Source: Flavobacterium zhairuonense (GTDB lineage: Bacteria; Bacteroidota; Bacteroidia; Flavobacteriales; Flavobacteriaceae). From it: 64,000 nt of DNA. This document shows, in pieces, positions 52,896 through 62,044 of the stretch. The translations under genes and the position numbers were made by a program. The stretch covers positions 1-64,000 of the forward strand of contig NZ_SJSY01000061.1 of NCBI RefSeq assembly GCF_004352915.1, given 5' to 3'. Under the pieces are notes generated by a model. The model saw only the letters and a program-made list of their open reading frames with translations, had not been told where the DNA came from and searched no databases. Position 1 is the stretch's first letter, and each line of letters starts with the position of its first letter.

Positions 52896-52911
52896 CAATG
52901 CGCTGAAAATC

Positions 52912-53048
52912 TCTCGCAAAGTCGCTAAGTCGCAAAGAGAAATTAAACCATGTAAGTCATATAAGATAATTTAAGCGTGGCTTGAAATGAACTTATATGA
53001 CTTATATGGTTTAGAAAAAAAACTTCGCGTCTCTGCGTCTTTGCGAGA
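52912..53048. repeat. Nested double inverted repeat
   Basis: The outer arms 52912-52937 and 53023-53048 (TCTCGCAAAG.. with ..CTTTGCGAGA) belong to the CGCAAAG family. Inside them a second pair, 52945-52964 and 52993-53012, matches over 20 bases with one mismatch (AAACCATGTAAGTCATATAA). The result is one long cruciform-like hairpin made of two unrelated families. Confidence 0.85.
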
Positions 53049-53164
53049 TAAAAAACAGAAACTTATTTAATTTTTCTTCAAAGGCAGAACAAAAATCTAA
53101 CACATTGAATCCAATCCGTTTAAAATTATTGTAATCAGAAACAATATTTGTCAAATTTAATTTT

Positions 53165-53172
53165 TAGTTTTG
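53165..53172 (+). promoter_or_regulatory. -7 element of the TonB receptor gene
   Basis: TAGTTTTG lies 22 bases before ATG 53194. A TTG 14 bases upstream is too close to be a standard -33. Confidence 0.45.
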
Positions 53173-53193
53173 TCTAAATTTAATTTTATAATA

Positions 53194-55446
53194 ATGAAAT
53201 ATTTATTTTTGACAATATTAATAATTTCTGCTACGCGCCTTTATTCGCAAAATATCTCGGGAAAAATTGACGGATTAATTCTTGATGGACAAGAAATTAA
53301 TATCAGTCTATTAAACACAAACTTTAAAACGCAAACCGATTCAGTTGGATTTTATAAATTAGAAAATGTTCCAAAAGGCATTTATAAAATAGTTGTCAAA
53401 TCAGTTGGATTTAAAACGATAAATCAGAAAATTTCGGTTTTAGAAAATCAAAACTTAATTCTTGATTTTGAATTAACGGAAGATCAAAATGAACTTAATG
53501 AAGTTGTAGTTTCAGGAACTTTAAAACCTGTAAAAAGATTAGAAAGTGCTGTTCCGGTTGAGGTTTATTCGCCTGTTTTCTTCAAAAAAAATCCAACGCC
53601 AAGCATTTATGATGCTTTGCAAAACATAAACGGTGTTCGTCCGCAGTTGAATTGTGGTGTTTGTAATACGGGCGATATACATATAAACGGATTGGAAGGC
53701 CCATATACATTGGTGATGATCGACGGAATGCCAATTGTGAGTAGTCTTTCGACGGTTTATGGTTTATCTGGAATTCCGAATTCTTTGGTGGAAAGAATTG
53801 AAATCGTAAAAGGTCCTGCTTCGTCTCTTTACGGAAGTGAAGCTGTTGGAGGTTTGATCAACATTATTACTAAGAACACAACAAATGCGCCGACTTTTTC
53901 TGCAGATTATTTTACGACAACATATTTTGAAAACAATCTTGATTTGGGAGTAAAATTCAATATTGGAAGAAAAGCGACTTCTCTTCTCGGAATTAATTAT
54001 TTCAATTACAATCAAGTTATTGATAAAGACAAAGACAATTTTACGGATGTGACGCTTTCTGATCGAATTTCAGTTTTTAATAAATGGAGTTTTCTGCGAA
54101 ATAATAATCGGCTTTTTACGGTTGCGGTACGCGGAATGTATGAAGACCGCTGGGGCGGAGATGTGCGTTGGGAGAAGAAATTCCGCGGAGGCGATGAAAT
54201 TTACGGCGAAAGTATTTATACCAAAAGAGCCGAATTAATAGGAAGTTATCAATTGCCATTTGAAGAAAAACTAATGCTTTCGTTCTCTGGAAATGTGCAT
54301 TATCAAGACAGCCGTTATGGAACGACTTCGTACATCGCGAATCAGAAAATTGGTTTTCTGCAATTGACTTGGGATAAAAAAATAGGACGAAATGATTTAT
54401 TGGCCGGAATCGCAAGTCGATATTCGTATTATGACGATAATACAACGGCAACCAAAGAAGCTGAAAGCACTTGGCTTCCGGGGATTTTTGTTCAGGACGA
54501 AATAACATTTTCTCCAAAAAGCCAAGTTTTGCTAGGAATGCGTTATGACTATAATTCGATTCACGGTTCTATTTTTACGCCAAGATTTGCGTATCGATTC
54601 AAAGCCAATGAAAACACGATTTTCAGATTAAATGCCGGAACTGGGTTTCGAGTTGTGAATTTATTTACCGAAGATCACGCCGCGTTGACTGGTTCAAGAG
54701 ATGTTGTAATTGCAAACGATTTGAAACCTGAGAAATCGGTAAATGTGAATTTAAATTACATTCAGAAAATCAACTTTGGCAACGGAACGTTTATGGGCAT
54801 CGAAACAACGGCTTTTTATACTCGTTTTAGCAATAAAATCATTTCTGATTATGAAAGTGACCCAAACAAAATTATTTACGATAATATCGACGGATATGCG
54901 TTGAGTCAGGGAATCAGTACGAATGTTGATCTTAATTTTCCATCGGGCTTAAAATTTATTGTTGGGGCAACGGTTTTGGACAATAAAAATGTGCAAAACG
55001 GAATTTCTGAAAGACCTTTTTTAACGGAGAATTTTACTGCGACCTGGAGCGTTTCATATAAAATTCAGCCATGGAATTTAGTGCTTGATTATACCGGAAA
55101 TGTTTACAGTCCGATGAAATTGCCTTTGTTGAGCGAAACAGATCCGCGAAGTCCAAATTCGCCTTGGTATAGCATTCAGAATATTCAGTTTACCTTTACC
55201 GGCTGGAAGAATTTTGAGCTTTATGGTGGTATCAAAAATTTGCTGAATTTTACGCCAATGCAAAATAATCCGTTTTTGATTTCGAGAACAAATGATCCTT
55301 TTGATAAAAATGTGCAATATGATTCGGCCGGAAAAGTTTTGGTAACGCCTGATAATCCTTATGGTTTGACTTTTGATACGACTTATGTTTATGGACAAAA
55401 TCAAACAATTCGAGGATTTTTAGGATTGCGATATACTTTGCGATAA
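53194..55446 (+). CDS. TonB-dependent outer-membrane receptor
   Basis: Ligand-gated outer-membrane transporter of 750 residues from ATG 53194 (signal peptide MKYLFLTILIISATRLYSQ). A carboxypeptidase-regulatory-like domain (about 20-95) precedes the TonB box region ELNEVVVSGT. The plug has the motif NCGVCNTGDIHINGLEGPYT with Cys154 and Cys157, then IDGMPIVSSLSTVYG and VKGPASSLYGSEAVGG. The barrel follows, ending IRGFLGLRYTLR with the final aromatic strand. The CxxC in the plug is unusual and may bind metal or be reduced by the thioredoxin encoded next. The ligand is unknown. Confidence 0.93.
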   Translation: MKYLFLTILIISATRLYSQNISGKIDGLILDGQEINISLLNTNFKTQTDSVGFYKLENVPKGIYKIVVKSVGFKTINQKISVLENQNLILDFELTEDQNELNEVVVSGTLKPVKRLESAVPVEVYSPVFFKKNPTPSIYDALQNINGVRPQLNCGVCNTGDIHINGLEGPYTLVMIDGMPIVSSLSTVYGLSGIPNSLVERIEIVKGPASSLYGSEAVGGLINIITKNTTNAPTFSADYFTTTYFENNLDLGVKFNIGRKATSLLGINYFNYNQVIDKDKDNFTDVTLSDRISVFNKWSFLRNNNRLFTVAVRGMYEDRWGGDVRWEKKFRGGDEIYGESIYTKRAELIGSYQLPFEEKLMLSFSGNVHYQDSRYGTTSYIANQKIGFLQLTWDKKIGRNDLLAGIASRYSYYDDNTTATKEAESTWLPGIFVQDEITFSPKSQVLLGMRYDYNSIHGSIFTPRFAYRFKANENTIFRLNAGTGFRVVNLFTEDHAALTGSRDVVIANDLKPEKSVNVNLNYIQKINFGNGTFMGIETTAFYTRFSNKIISDYESDPNKIIYDNIDGYALSQGISTNVDLNFPSGLKFIVGATVLDNKNVQNGISERPFLTENFTATWSVSYKIQPWNLVLDYTGNVYSPMKLPLLSETDPRSPNSPWYSIQNIQFTFTGWKNFELYGGIKNLLNFTPMQNNPFLISRTNDPFDKNVQYDSAGKVLVTPDNPYGLTFDTTYVYGQNQTIRGFLGLRYTLR

Positions 55447-55468
55447 ATGAAATAATGCATTCATAATT

Positions 55469-55569
55469 AAACTGGACTGAAGTCCAACTCTACAACATAA
55501 ATCGAGCCTCTGGCTCTTTAAGTTCCAACGGAACGAACTATTTTGTAGAGCTGGACTTCAGTCCAGTTT
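55469..55569. repeat. Inverted repeat enclosing two REP cores
   Basis: The 27-base arms 55469-55495 and 55543-55569 pair with one mismatch (core AAACTGGACTGAAGTCCA). Inside are two 13-bp palindromes, GAGCCTCTGGCTC (55504-55516) and GTTCCAACGGAAC (55522-55534). They have the same architecture and flanks (ATC before, GAACTATT after) as the REP cores near the RAYT gene. Confidence 0.85.
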
Positions 55570-55607
55570 ACTTCAAACAAAGAAAAATTGACAAAAAACA
55601 AATCAAA

Positions 55608-56072
55608 ATGAAAAAGCTATTTCTATTAATCTTCATCTTTGGGATTTCGGCGACAGGTTTCTGTCAGCTGAAAAGCAATTCTTTTGAGGAAATTGATAGC
55701 TTGCAGCAGATTCAAAAACGAAAAATAATTGTTTTTATTCATACCGATTGGTGTCAGTTTTGCCAAAGAATGAAAGCGACAACATTCAAAAACAAAGAAA
55801 TCATCGAAAAACTTAATTCAGAATTTTATTTCATTGATTTTAATGCCGAGGAAAAACGAGATATTACTTTTCATAATCAAACTTTCAAATACAAGCCTTC
55901 CGGAAATAATATTGGTGTTCACGAATTGGCTTTACAGCTTGGCACAATTAATAATCAAATTGTTTATCCGGTTTTATGCGTTTTGAATGAAAAAAATGAA
56001 ATTATACTGCAATACAACAACTATCTGAGTCCGAAGGATTTTAAAATTCTTTTGGAAGAACTTCTTAAATAA
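55608..56072 (+). CDS. Periplasmic thioredoxin-family protein
   Basis: Exported thioredoxin-fold protein of 154 residues with a signal peptide (MKKLFLLIFIFGISATGFCQ). The active site is DWCQFCQRMK (Cys49, Cys52), a variant of CxxC common in thioredoxin_7/DUF255-like proteins. A cis-Pro follows in VYPVLCVL. It lies 161 bases after the TonB receptor gene and may be part of the same locus, perhaps keeping the receptor plug or the substrate thiols reduced. Confidence 0.88.
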   Translation: MKKLFLLIFIFGISATGFCQLKSNSFEEIDSLQQIQKRKIIVFIHTDWCQFCQRMKATTFKNKEIIEKLNSEFYFIDFNAEEKRDITFHNQTFKYKPSGNNIGVHELALQLGTINNQIVYPVLCVLNEKNEIILQYNNYLSPKDFKILLEELLK

Positions 56073-56402
56073 AACTTTCGGTAGAAATGCTTGTTCTCTT
56101 TTAAGCATTCGTAAATAAAGTTTTTAACATAATCTATTGACAGACAATTCTTTTTAAAATTTATTTGTAAATTAGTGGAAAGCTGTATAAAATCAAACAG
56201 TATTGATAATCAGCTGAATAAGTTCTAATTGTTATTGATTTTATATTTTTTCATGTTTTTCGGATAATAAAAAAATTACAAAATGAGTTTTTATTTATAA
56301 TGGGTTTTGATTTTTACAATCGACATTAACATAATTGCCTAATTAAAGCTTAAGCTGTTTTAAATTTTCAAGCAGTTTTTTAGCAATATACACGGGAAAA
56401 AT
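56073..56402. other. 330-base intergenic region without a recognisable gene
   Basis: Very AT-rich. It holds a small imperfect hairpin AATGCTT/AAGCATT (about 56087-56109) that could end the thioredoxin transcript. ORFs here are below 20 codons on either strand as far as I can read. I see no good promoter match. Confidence 0.5.
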
Positions 56403-57599
56403 ATGGGGATATTTAAAAATATTAAGCGCTTCTGCAAAAGAAAAGAAGTCATTAAAAGCCAAGACGATCAATCTATACCAAATTACGATACTTACAATTC
56501 ATCAAATAAAACGATTGTTTTTTTTAGTATTTATATGTTGACACCCGAACATGATTCAGGCTCCAACCGACTAAAAGAAATCATTTTGTTTTTTAAGAAG
56601 AAAGGATACAACTGCGTAATTTGTTCAAAAAACACTTTTAGAATGAACAATTATGTGAGTTATTTTAGTGATTTGGGCGTTATTGTATATGTTGAAAATA
56701 ATCAGTTTAATACTTATTTTGATTTTATAAAAACGATTCCAAAAGTTGATTTTGTTTGGTTTTTTGGTGCAAGAAGCTTGGGTTGTAATTTGAGCAAAGT
56801 TTCTCAGATACTTCCAAACGCCATCTCAATTTTTGACATGATTGATATTCACTTTTTACGCTATAAAAGAGGAATAAATATTGATCCCAAACGAATTTCT
56901 CTCCGAAAAAACTATATGAAATTTTTATACATCGAGACAAAACTAGCTCGAAATGTAGATTTTATAGTCACGATTTCTGATATTGAAAAAGAGATTATGT
57001 CAAAATATGTAGAACCTCATAAATTGATTACAATTTCTAATATTCATTATAAAAAAATCAATAAAGAAGAAGCGCTTCCTTTTGAAAAGCGTAAAGACAT
57101 TCTTTTTATTGGCTCTCAGCATGAACCAAATATTGATGCTGTCAATTATTTGTATCATGAAATAATGCCAATTGTGTGGCGATATGACAATTCGATAAAA
57201 GTAAACATCATTGGGAATGTCAATGAAAAGATTAAAAATATCGATGATTCAAGATTTATTTTTCATGGCTACATTTCAGATGTAAAACCGCTTTTTACCA
57301 AAAACAAATTAATGGTCGCGCCACTGCGTTACGGAGCTGGAATAAAAGGCAAAATAGGCCAGGCTTTTGAATATTATTTGCCAGTTGTAACATCGTCGAT
57401 TGGTGCTGAAGGAATGAATTTGGTTAATGAAAAAAATGCTTTGATTTATGATGCCGAAAAGGAGTTTGCGTCTGCAATAATTGATTTATATTTTGATAAA
57501 GCAACTTGGTTGGAATTACAGCAAAATTCTGAAGAAAGCCTTGAGCCATATTCAATTAAAGCATTAGAATCGGTATTCATTACATTTGATTCTTTGTAA
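56403..57599 (+). CDS. Glycosyltransferase (GT4-like)
   Basis: Protein of 398 residues. The N-terminal domain (about 35-200) starts with FFSIYMLTPEHDSGSNRLKEI, as in GT-B enzymes. The C-terminal domain (about 230-390) has ILFIGSQHEPNIDAVNYL and the donor-binding LMVAPLRYGAGIKGKIGQAFEYYLPVV with the downstream Glu in IGAEGMN. This matches family GT4-like enzymes that use activated sugars. It overlaps the convergent gene by 20 bases at the 3' end. Confidence 0.85.
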   Translation: MGIFKNIKRFCKRKEVIKSQDDQSIPNYDTYNSSNKTIVFFSIYMLTPEHDSGSNRLKEIILFFKKKGYNCVICSKNTFRMNNYVSYFSDLGVIVYVENNQFNTYFDFIKTIPKVDFVWFFGARSLGCNLSKVSQILPNAISIFDMIDIHFLRYKRGINIDPKRISLRKNYMKFLYIETKLARNVDFIVTISDIEKEIMSKYVEPHKLITISNIHYKKINKEEALPFEKRKDILFIGSQHEPNIDAVNYLYHEIMPIVWRYDNSIKVNIIGNVNEKIKNIDDSRFIFHGYISDVKPLFTKNKLMVAPLRYGAGIKGKIGQAFEYYLPVVTSSIGAEGMNLVNEKNALIYDAEKEFASAIIDLYFDKATWLELQQNSEESLEPYSIKALESVFITFDSL

Positions 57600-58731
57600 T
57601 GTCGAATGCTTTGTCTAGAGCATAATAGTTTGCCTCTAGGCTATGATGATTGTTAAAAAATGCTGTCGCTTCTGCACTAATAGTGTTGTAGAAGTTCTCA
57701 TCATTTAATAGTTTATCAATATAAGCTGCAAATTCTTTTGGATCGTTTGAAACTAAGCAACCATTATTGGATTTATTCAGCAAACCGTCTAATCCTCTTT
57801 CGTTGCAAACCACCGGAATTCCAAAAGATAATGCTTCGATCACTTTTATTTTGATTCCGGTTCCGCTTAACATTGGGCAAATCGCTATTTTGCTTTGCGC
57901 GTAAACCGTATTTAAATCTTCGACAAAACTGATTTTTTCAACATTGCTAAATTCACCAATTTGTTTGTTGATTTTTCCAATCACAGCAATTTTTACAGAT
58001 TTTGACAACAAAGGATAAACGTTGTTGAAAAACCAATTGGCGCCATTGATATTGTGGTCGTTATCGCTTGCAACATAAATTAAATCGTATTTAAGATCTA
58101 TTTTAGAATTCATTTTTGATGGCAAAGCGTGAGTTGCCAACGCAATTTCTTTATCGATAAATTGAGAGAAAAGATATTTTTCTTCCTGCGAAATAACCAA
58201 AATTTTATCGAAACGGTTTAAGATTTCTATTTCCTTTTGAAAAAATCTGCCTAACTGAAATTTCTTTTGCTTCTGAAATTGCGAAGTCAAGAAATCGTGC
58301 GTGTCAATCATCAATTTGGCATTTTTAATGTTTGGACTGTTTTTGACCAATTTTGACCAGTAGATATATGAAATCAAGACAATATCGTAGTCATTTGCTT
58401 TTAAAACCGCATTAAAAGCTTCATAATGCCCTATACGAGTTCTGTCAAATAAGCTAATATTTCTGGTGATTTTGTTAGGAAGCGATTTATAGAAGAAATA
58501 CTTTAATTTGTTTTTCTTCCGAATAAAAATGGGAAGTAAATGCCCATTTGAAATTAGTTTTTCTTCCTTCAATTTATTTATTTCTTTTTCTGTGAATATT
58601 TCTGTGGCAACACCTACGAAGTCTACTTCTATATTTTTATTTTTAAAATATTCTAGCAATGCTAAGGCTCTAGCATTATTTCCTTGTGTTTTAAGTAACG
58701 GATTTTCGGGATAGAAATATAAAACTTTCAT
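57580..58731 (-). CDS. Glycosyltransferase family 4-like protein
   Basis: GT-B glycosyltransferase of 383 residues. It begins KVLYFYPENPLLKTQGNNARAL (acceptor domain) and has YVASDNDHNINGANWFFNNV, then KIAICPMLSGTGIKIKVIEALSFGIPVV (donor domain). The motif is close to that of the previous enzyme. The last ten codons overlap the end of the convergent plus-strand gene. It follows the gene at 58780 on the same strand by 48 bases. Confidence 0.85.
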   Translation of the reverse strand: MKVLYFYPENPLLKTQGNNARALALLEYFKNKNIEVDFVGVATEIFTEKEINKLKEEKLISNGHLLPIFIRKKNKLKYFFYKSLPNKITRNISLFDRTRIGHYEAFNAVLKANDYDIVLISYIYWSKLVKNSPNIKNAKLMIDTHDFLTSQFQKQKKFQLGRFFQKEIEILNRFDKILVISQEEKYLFSQFIDKEIALATHALPSKMNSKIDLKYDLIYVASDNDHNINGANWFFNNVYPLLSKSVKIAVIGKINKQIGEFSNVEKISFVEDLNTVYAQSKIAICPMLSGTGIKIKVIEALSFGIPVVCNERGLDGLLNKSNNGCLVSNDPKEFAAYIDKLLNDENFYNTISAEATAFFNNHHSLEANYYALDKAFDITKNQM

Positions 58732-58779
58732 AGATAAAATGACTTTTTGTGAAATAATATAAACTAGGAATAAGGTATT

Positions 58780-59850
58780 TTAGGGAAACTGTTTGTCCAT
58801 TTGTTCAAAATACGATTCAATGCTGAATTTTTTCATTGCAGCTTCATGAATTTCTTCGGGTTTGAATTTTCGTGCATCTTCCATACAATGATCGAAAAAA
58901 TTAAAAATGGTTTCATCAATTTTTTTCGGAAGCAAATAACAGCCAGGTTGATTGCCTGCGACTAATTTTGGCAGAACACCAACGGCATTTCCGGCAATTG
59001 GTCTGCCACAGGCAAGCGCTTCGATCGTTACCATTCCAAAACTTTCTGAGTAAGAAGGATAAAAAACAATAGCTGCTTTCGAATAAGCTAATTCATTAAT
59101 GTTGTCAATTGTTAGTCCAACTAAAAGCGTTGTTTTTTGGAAATCTTTAAAAAGTTCGGTGTTAAACGAATTATTTGACGCAATAAGCAGTTTCCAATCT
59201 TGCTGTATTTCGACAAGTTTTGCTAATTCTTGTAATTCTGCGATGCCCTTGCCGTACTCTAATCTTCCAATGTAAACAATTGTCTTAAAATCTGAATCTT
59301 GTTTTTTTATTGGATAGAAATTAGCCTTATCAATGCAATTCGGAACAATGTTTATTTTGTCGCCATTTATTCCGTAATATTTTATAAGATCTTGTTTTAC
59401 ATTCGATTCTACTGCAATTATTTTCTTGGCATTTTTGCAGGCAAGCATTTGAAGTTTTGCAATTCGGCTGAACTTATTGGCTTCTTTTTTGCCATAATCG
59501 AGTTCCATTTTATGAAAACAGCCGTGGCAAATAACTAAATCTGTTGGATAATATGCTGTGGGTTCGCCATTGCTAATTACAATCGTATTTTGGTGATTAT
59601 GCAACCAAAGAAAAGCAGTGGCAAATCTTGCGATATATTTTGCTCTTCGTTTTTCGAAATGTCTTTTGTTGAATAATTTCCAATATAACTTTCCGACAAA
59701 AGTGTTTTTTAAGCGATCTTCATCAATTATTTCAGTCAAAATTTTTCGGCTTTTTAGATATTCATCCAAATAATGAACCATGCGTTCTGCACCGCCGGCA
59801 TTAGATTTTCCGTTTAGAAATACCAAATAAACTTTGCTTGCTTTTATCAT
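58780..59850 (-). CDS. Glycosyltransferase family 4 protein
   Basis: GT4 enzyme of 356 residues. It starts YLVFLNGKSNAGGAERMVHYL, as for sugar transferases, and has VPNCIDKANFYP in the hinge. The donor domain shows TIVYIGRLEYGKGI and the E-x7-E motif in PSYSESFGMVTIEALACGRPI. These suggest a retaining transferase using a UDP- or GDP-sugar. It is cotranscribed with the neighbours on both sides. Confidence 0.9.
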   Translation of the reverse strand: MIKASKVYLVFLNGKSNAGGAERMVHYLDEYLKSRKILTEIIDEDRLKNTFVGKLYWKLFNKRHFEKRRAKYIARFATAFLWLHNHQNTIVISNGEPTAYYPTDLVICHGCFHKMELDYGKKEANKFSRIAKLQMLACKNAKKIIAVESNVKQDLIKYYGINGDKINIVPNCIDKANFYPIKKQDSDFKTIVYIGRLEYGKGIAELQELAKLVEIQQDWKLLIASNNSFNTELFKDFQKTTLLVGLTIDNINELAYSKAAIVFYPSYSESFGMVTIEALACGRPIAGNAVGVLPKLVAGNQPGCYLLPKKIDETIFNFFDHCMEDARKFKPEEIHEAAMKKFSIESYFEQMDKQFP

Positions 59851-59879
59851 CTGAAGTTTTTCTGTAAATGCGTTTTCTT

Positions 59880-60704
59880 TTATTTAAAAAATTGATACCA
59901 CTTTTTTTTCTCTCTTTTCCAATTGCTTTGATGAATAACGCCCAGATAAATTTTGCTTAATTGCTGCAGACTTAGCTGGTTTTTCTCGATTTTATATTGT
60001 TCCTTGTAATGATAAACTTTGAAAAGACTCCCAATAGGAAGTATGTCGATTAATCTGGTTTTTAGAAGATATTCTCCATAAATCGTATAATCGCATGGCG
60101 AATAGCTTTTTTTGTCTATTTCTGTAAAAAATTCATCAAAGTTTTGATTTCTTTCTTTTAGGAAAACGTCATTAAAATGTTGCCAAACTTTGCAATTCCA
60201 GATATAGGGATTAGGGCCATAATCCCATTCTTTTCCTTTATTGCCAAAAAACGGGCGAGTATCTCGCAATGCTCTTTTGAAAAACAGATTTTCAGAATCC
60301 ATTTTGACTCTTTCAGTGATCTCCAATAAATCTTTAGATTCCTGCATAACCGTATATGGTGTATTTTCATCATACATAAAATCAGAAACATAAAAATCTC
60401 TTATAAACTCCGAATCAGAATCAATGGAAAGGTAATTTTCGCAGATATTGAGTCTGTAAAAATTGCATTTTATGATTTGCTGATAGCGCCAACCATTGGT
60501 AATTGTAGTTGTTATAATTTCGGAATCGCGATAAACTTTATATTTTTTAAAACAATCTGCTCTTAAAAGATCATAATGATCGTCATTTACCGAAATAACG
60601 ACCGGAATGTTGTCTTTGTTAAATTTATCAATCGAATCTAAAAGCTTATAAACTGTTTTAAAATCAGGCTCATATGTCTTGATGTAAAGGATTAATTTAT
60701 GCAT
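59880..60704 (-). CDS. Probable glycosyltransferase (DUF6492-like)
   Basis: Protein of 274 residues. It starts KLILYIKTYEPDFKTVYKLLDSI with PVVISVNDDHYDLL, resembling GT-A enzymes. The metal site DSDSEF lies in NYLSIDSDSEF (about 93-100). No membrane segment. It resembles the DUF6492 group. The first gene of the minus-strand group of three. Exact activity is unknown. Confidence 0.75.
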   Translation of the reverse strand: MHKLILYIKTYEPDFKTVYKLLDSIDKFNKDNIPVVISVNDDHYDLLRADCFKKYKVYRDSEIITTTITNGWRYQQIIKCNFYRLNICENYLSIDSDSEFIRDFYVSDFMYDENTPYTVMQESKDLLEITERVKMDSENLFFKRALRDTRPFFGNKGKEWDYGPNPYIWNCKVWQHFNDVFLKERNQNFDEFFTEIDKKSYSPCDYTIYGEYLLKTRLIDILPIGSLFKVYHYKEQYKIEKNQLSLQQLSKIYLGVIHQSNWKREKKKWYQFFK

Positions 60705-60834
60705 GGCAACGAAGTTTTGTTTTTAAAATACTAAAGATAGAATTAAATCAGATTTTAAACAAACGGGATATGAAATAAGAAATACTTTGCGGTTTTAAGA
60801 TTTTTTTTTGAAAAAAGGAACGAATAAAATTCCT

Positions 60835-60842
60835 TATTTTTG
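60835..60842 (+). promoter_or_regulatory. -7 element of the lycopene cyclase gene
   Basis: TATTTTTG lies only 3 bases before ATG 60846. TTG at 60808-60810 could be the -33 with a 24-base spacer. The start of transcription would fall on or very close to the start codon. Confidence 0.55.
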
Positions 60843-60845
60843 AGA

Positions 60846-62027
60846 ATGAATTCTTCACAAATCAAACATTTCGATTACATTTTTACTGGCGCCGGATTGG
60901 CCTCTTTGATGACTGCTTATAAAATGGTTTTATCTGGCAAATTCTCAGATAAATCAATTTTACTACTCGATAAAGATTCAAAGAAAACAAATGATAGAAC
61001 TTGGTGTTTTTGGGAGAAAGAAGAATCGATTTGGAATTCGATTATCTCTAAAAAATGGGATTCGGCTCTGTTTGCTAGTGAAAATTTCAAACGTGATTTA
61101 GATCTTAAACCGTATTCATATAATAAAATCAGTGGGTTAGATTTTTATGATTTCGTTTTTGAGACGATTTCAAATCAGCCGAATATTACTTTTTTGAATG
61201 AAAAAGTAACTGATATCAATGAACTCGAAACGCATGTTTTTGTTGGAACAGAAGAAAACAGATACACTTCTAGTTATCTTTTCAATAGTATTTATACTAA
61301 GGCTTTCGCCGAAAGTCAAACGAAATATCCGGTTTTGCAACAGCACTTTTTGGGTTGGTTTGTAAAGACAGAAAAAGAAGTTTTCAATTCTGAAAAAGCA
61401 ACTTTCATGGATTTTTCGGTTGAACAGAAAGGAAATACGAGATTTATGTATGTTTTGCCAATTTCTAAAACCGAAGCTTTAGTAGAATATACGCTCTTTT
61501 CTGAAAAACTTCTCTCAAAAGAAGAATACGAAGATGAAATTCAAATCTATTTGAAAAAACTCGGCGTAAGCCAATATCAAATTCTTGAAAAAGAGCAGGG
61601 AAGTATTCCAATGACTTGTTATCCTTTTTGGAAAAAAAATACCAAAAGAGTTTTAAATATTGGAACTGCCGGCGGTTGGACAAAAGCAAGCACGGGTTAT
61701 ACTTTTAAAATCTCGGATAAAAAATCTTCGCAATTGGTTGAATTTATTATTGATAAAAGAGCTTTGACTCCGCTGAGCATGACAGCGTTTTATAAGAAGA
61801 ATAGATTTTGGTTTTATGATTTACTGCTTTTAGATATTCTTCATCAAAATAATGAATTGGGATGCTCTATTTTTTCGTCCTTATTCAAAAAAGGAAATCC
61901 AGCTTTGATTTTTAAATTTTTGGATGAAGAAACTTCTTTAATTGAAGATTTTAAAGTAATCTTGAAATGTCCTAAAATTCCATTTATAAAATCGTTATTT
62001 AGGGTGATTTTCTTTCGAAATAAATAA
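60846..62027 (+). CDS. crtY: Lycopene beta-cyclase (CrtY type)
   Basis: Flavoprotein of 393 residues that cyclises lycopene ends to beta-carotene. ATG 60846 is chosen, as the dinucleotide-binding motif TGAGLASLMTAY already starts at residue 14. Further motifs: LLLDKDSKKTNDRTWCFWE with the DRTWCFW signature, FMDFSVEQKG, and PMTCYPFWKKNTKRVLNIGTAGGWTKASTGYTF. It would give the zeaxanthin-type yellow pigment of flavobacteria together with genes elsewhere. TPR gene follows after 17 bases. Confidence 0.95.
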   Translation: MNSSQIKHFDYIFTGAGLASLMTAYKMVLSGKFSDKSILLLDKDSKKTNDRTWCFWEKEESIWNSIISKKWDSALFASENFKRDLDLKPYSYNKISGLDFYDFVFETISNQPNITFLNEKVTDINELETHVFVGTEENRYTSSYLFNSIYTKAFAESQTKYPVLQQHFLGWFVKTEKEVFNSEKATFMDFSVEQKGNTRFMYVLPISKTEALVEYTLFSEKLLSKEEYEDEIQIYLKKLGVSQYQILEKEQGSIPMTCYPFWKKNTKRVLNIGTAGGWTKASTGYTFKISDKKSSQLVEFIIDKRALTPLSMTAFYKKNRFWFYDLLLLDILHQNNELGCSIFSSLFKKGNPALIFKFLDEETSLIEDFKVILKCPKIPFIKSLFRVIFFRNK

Positions 62028-62044
62028 ACATAAAAACCACAATT

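Noticed and set aside
56087-56109. Hairpin AATGCTT/AAGCATT as terminator of the thioredoxin gene
   Set aside because: The stem is short and not followed by a T-run, so I list it only in the intergenic note.
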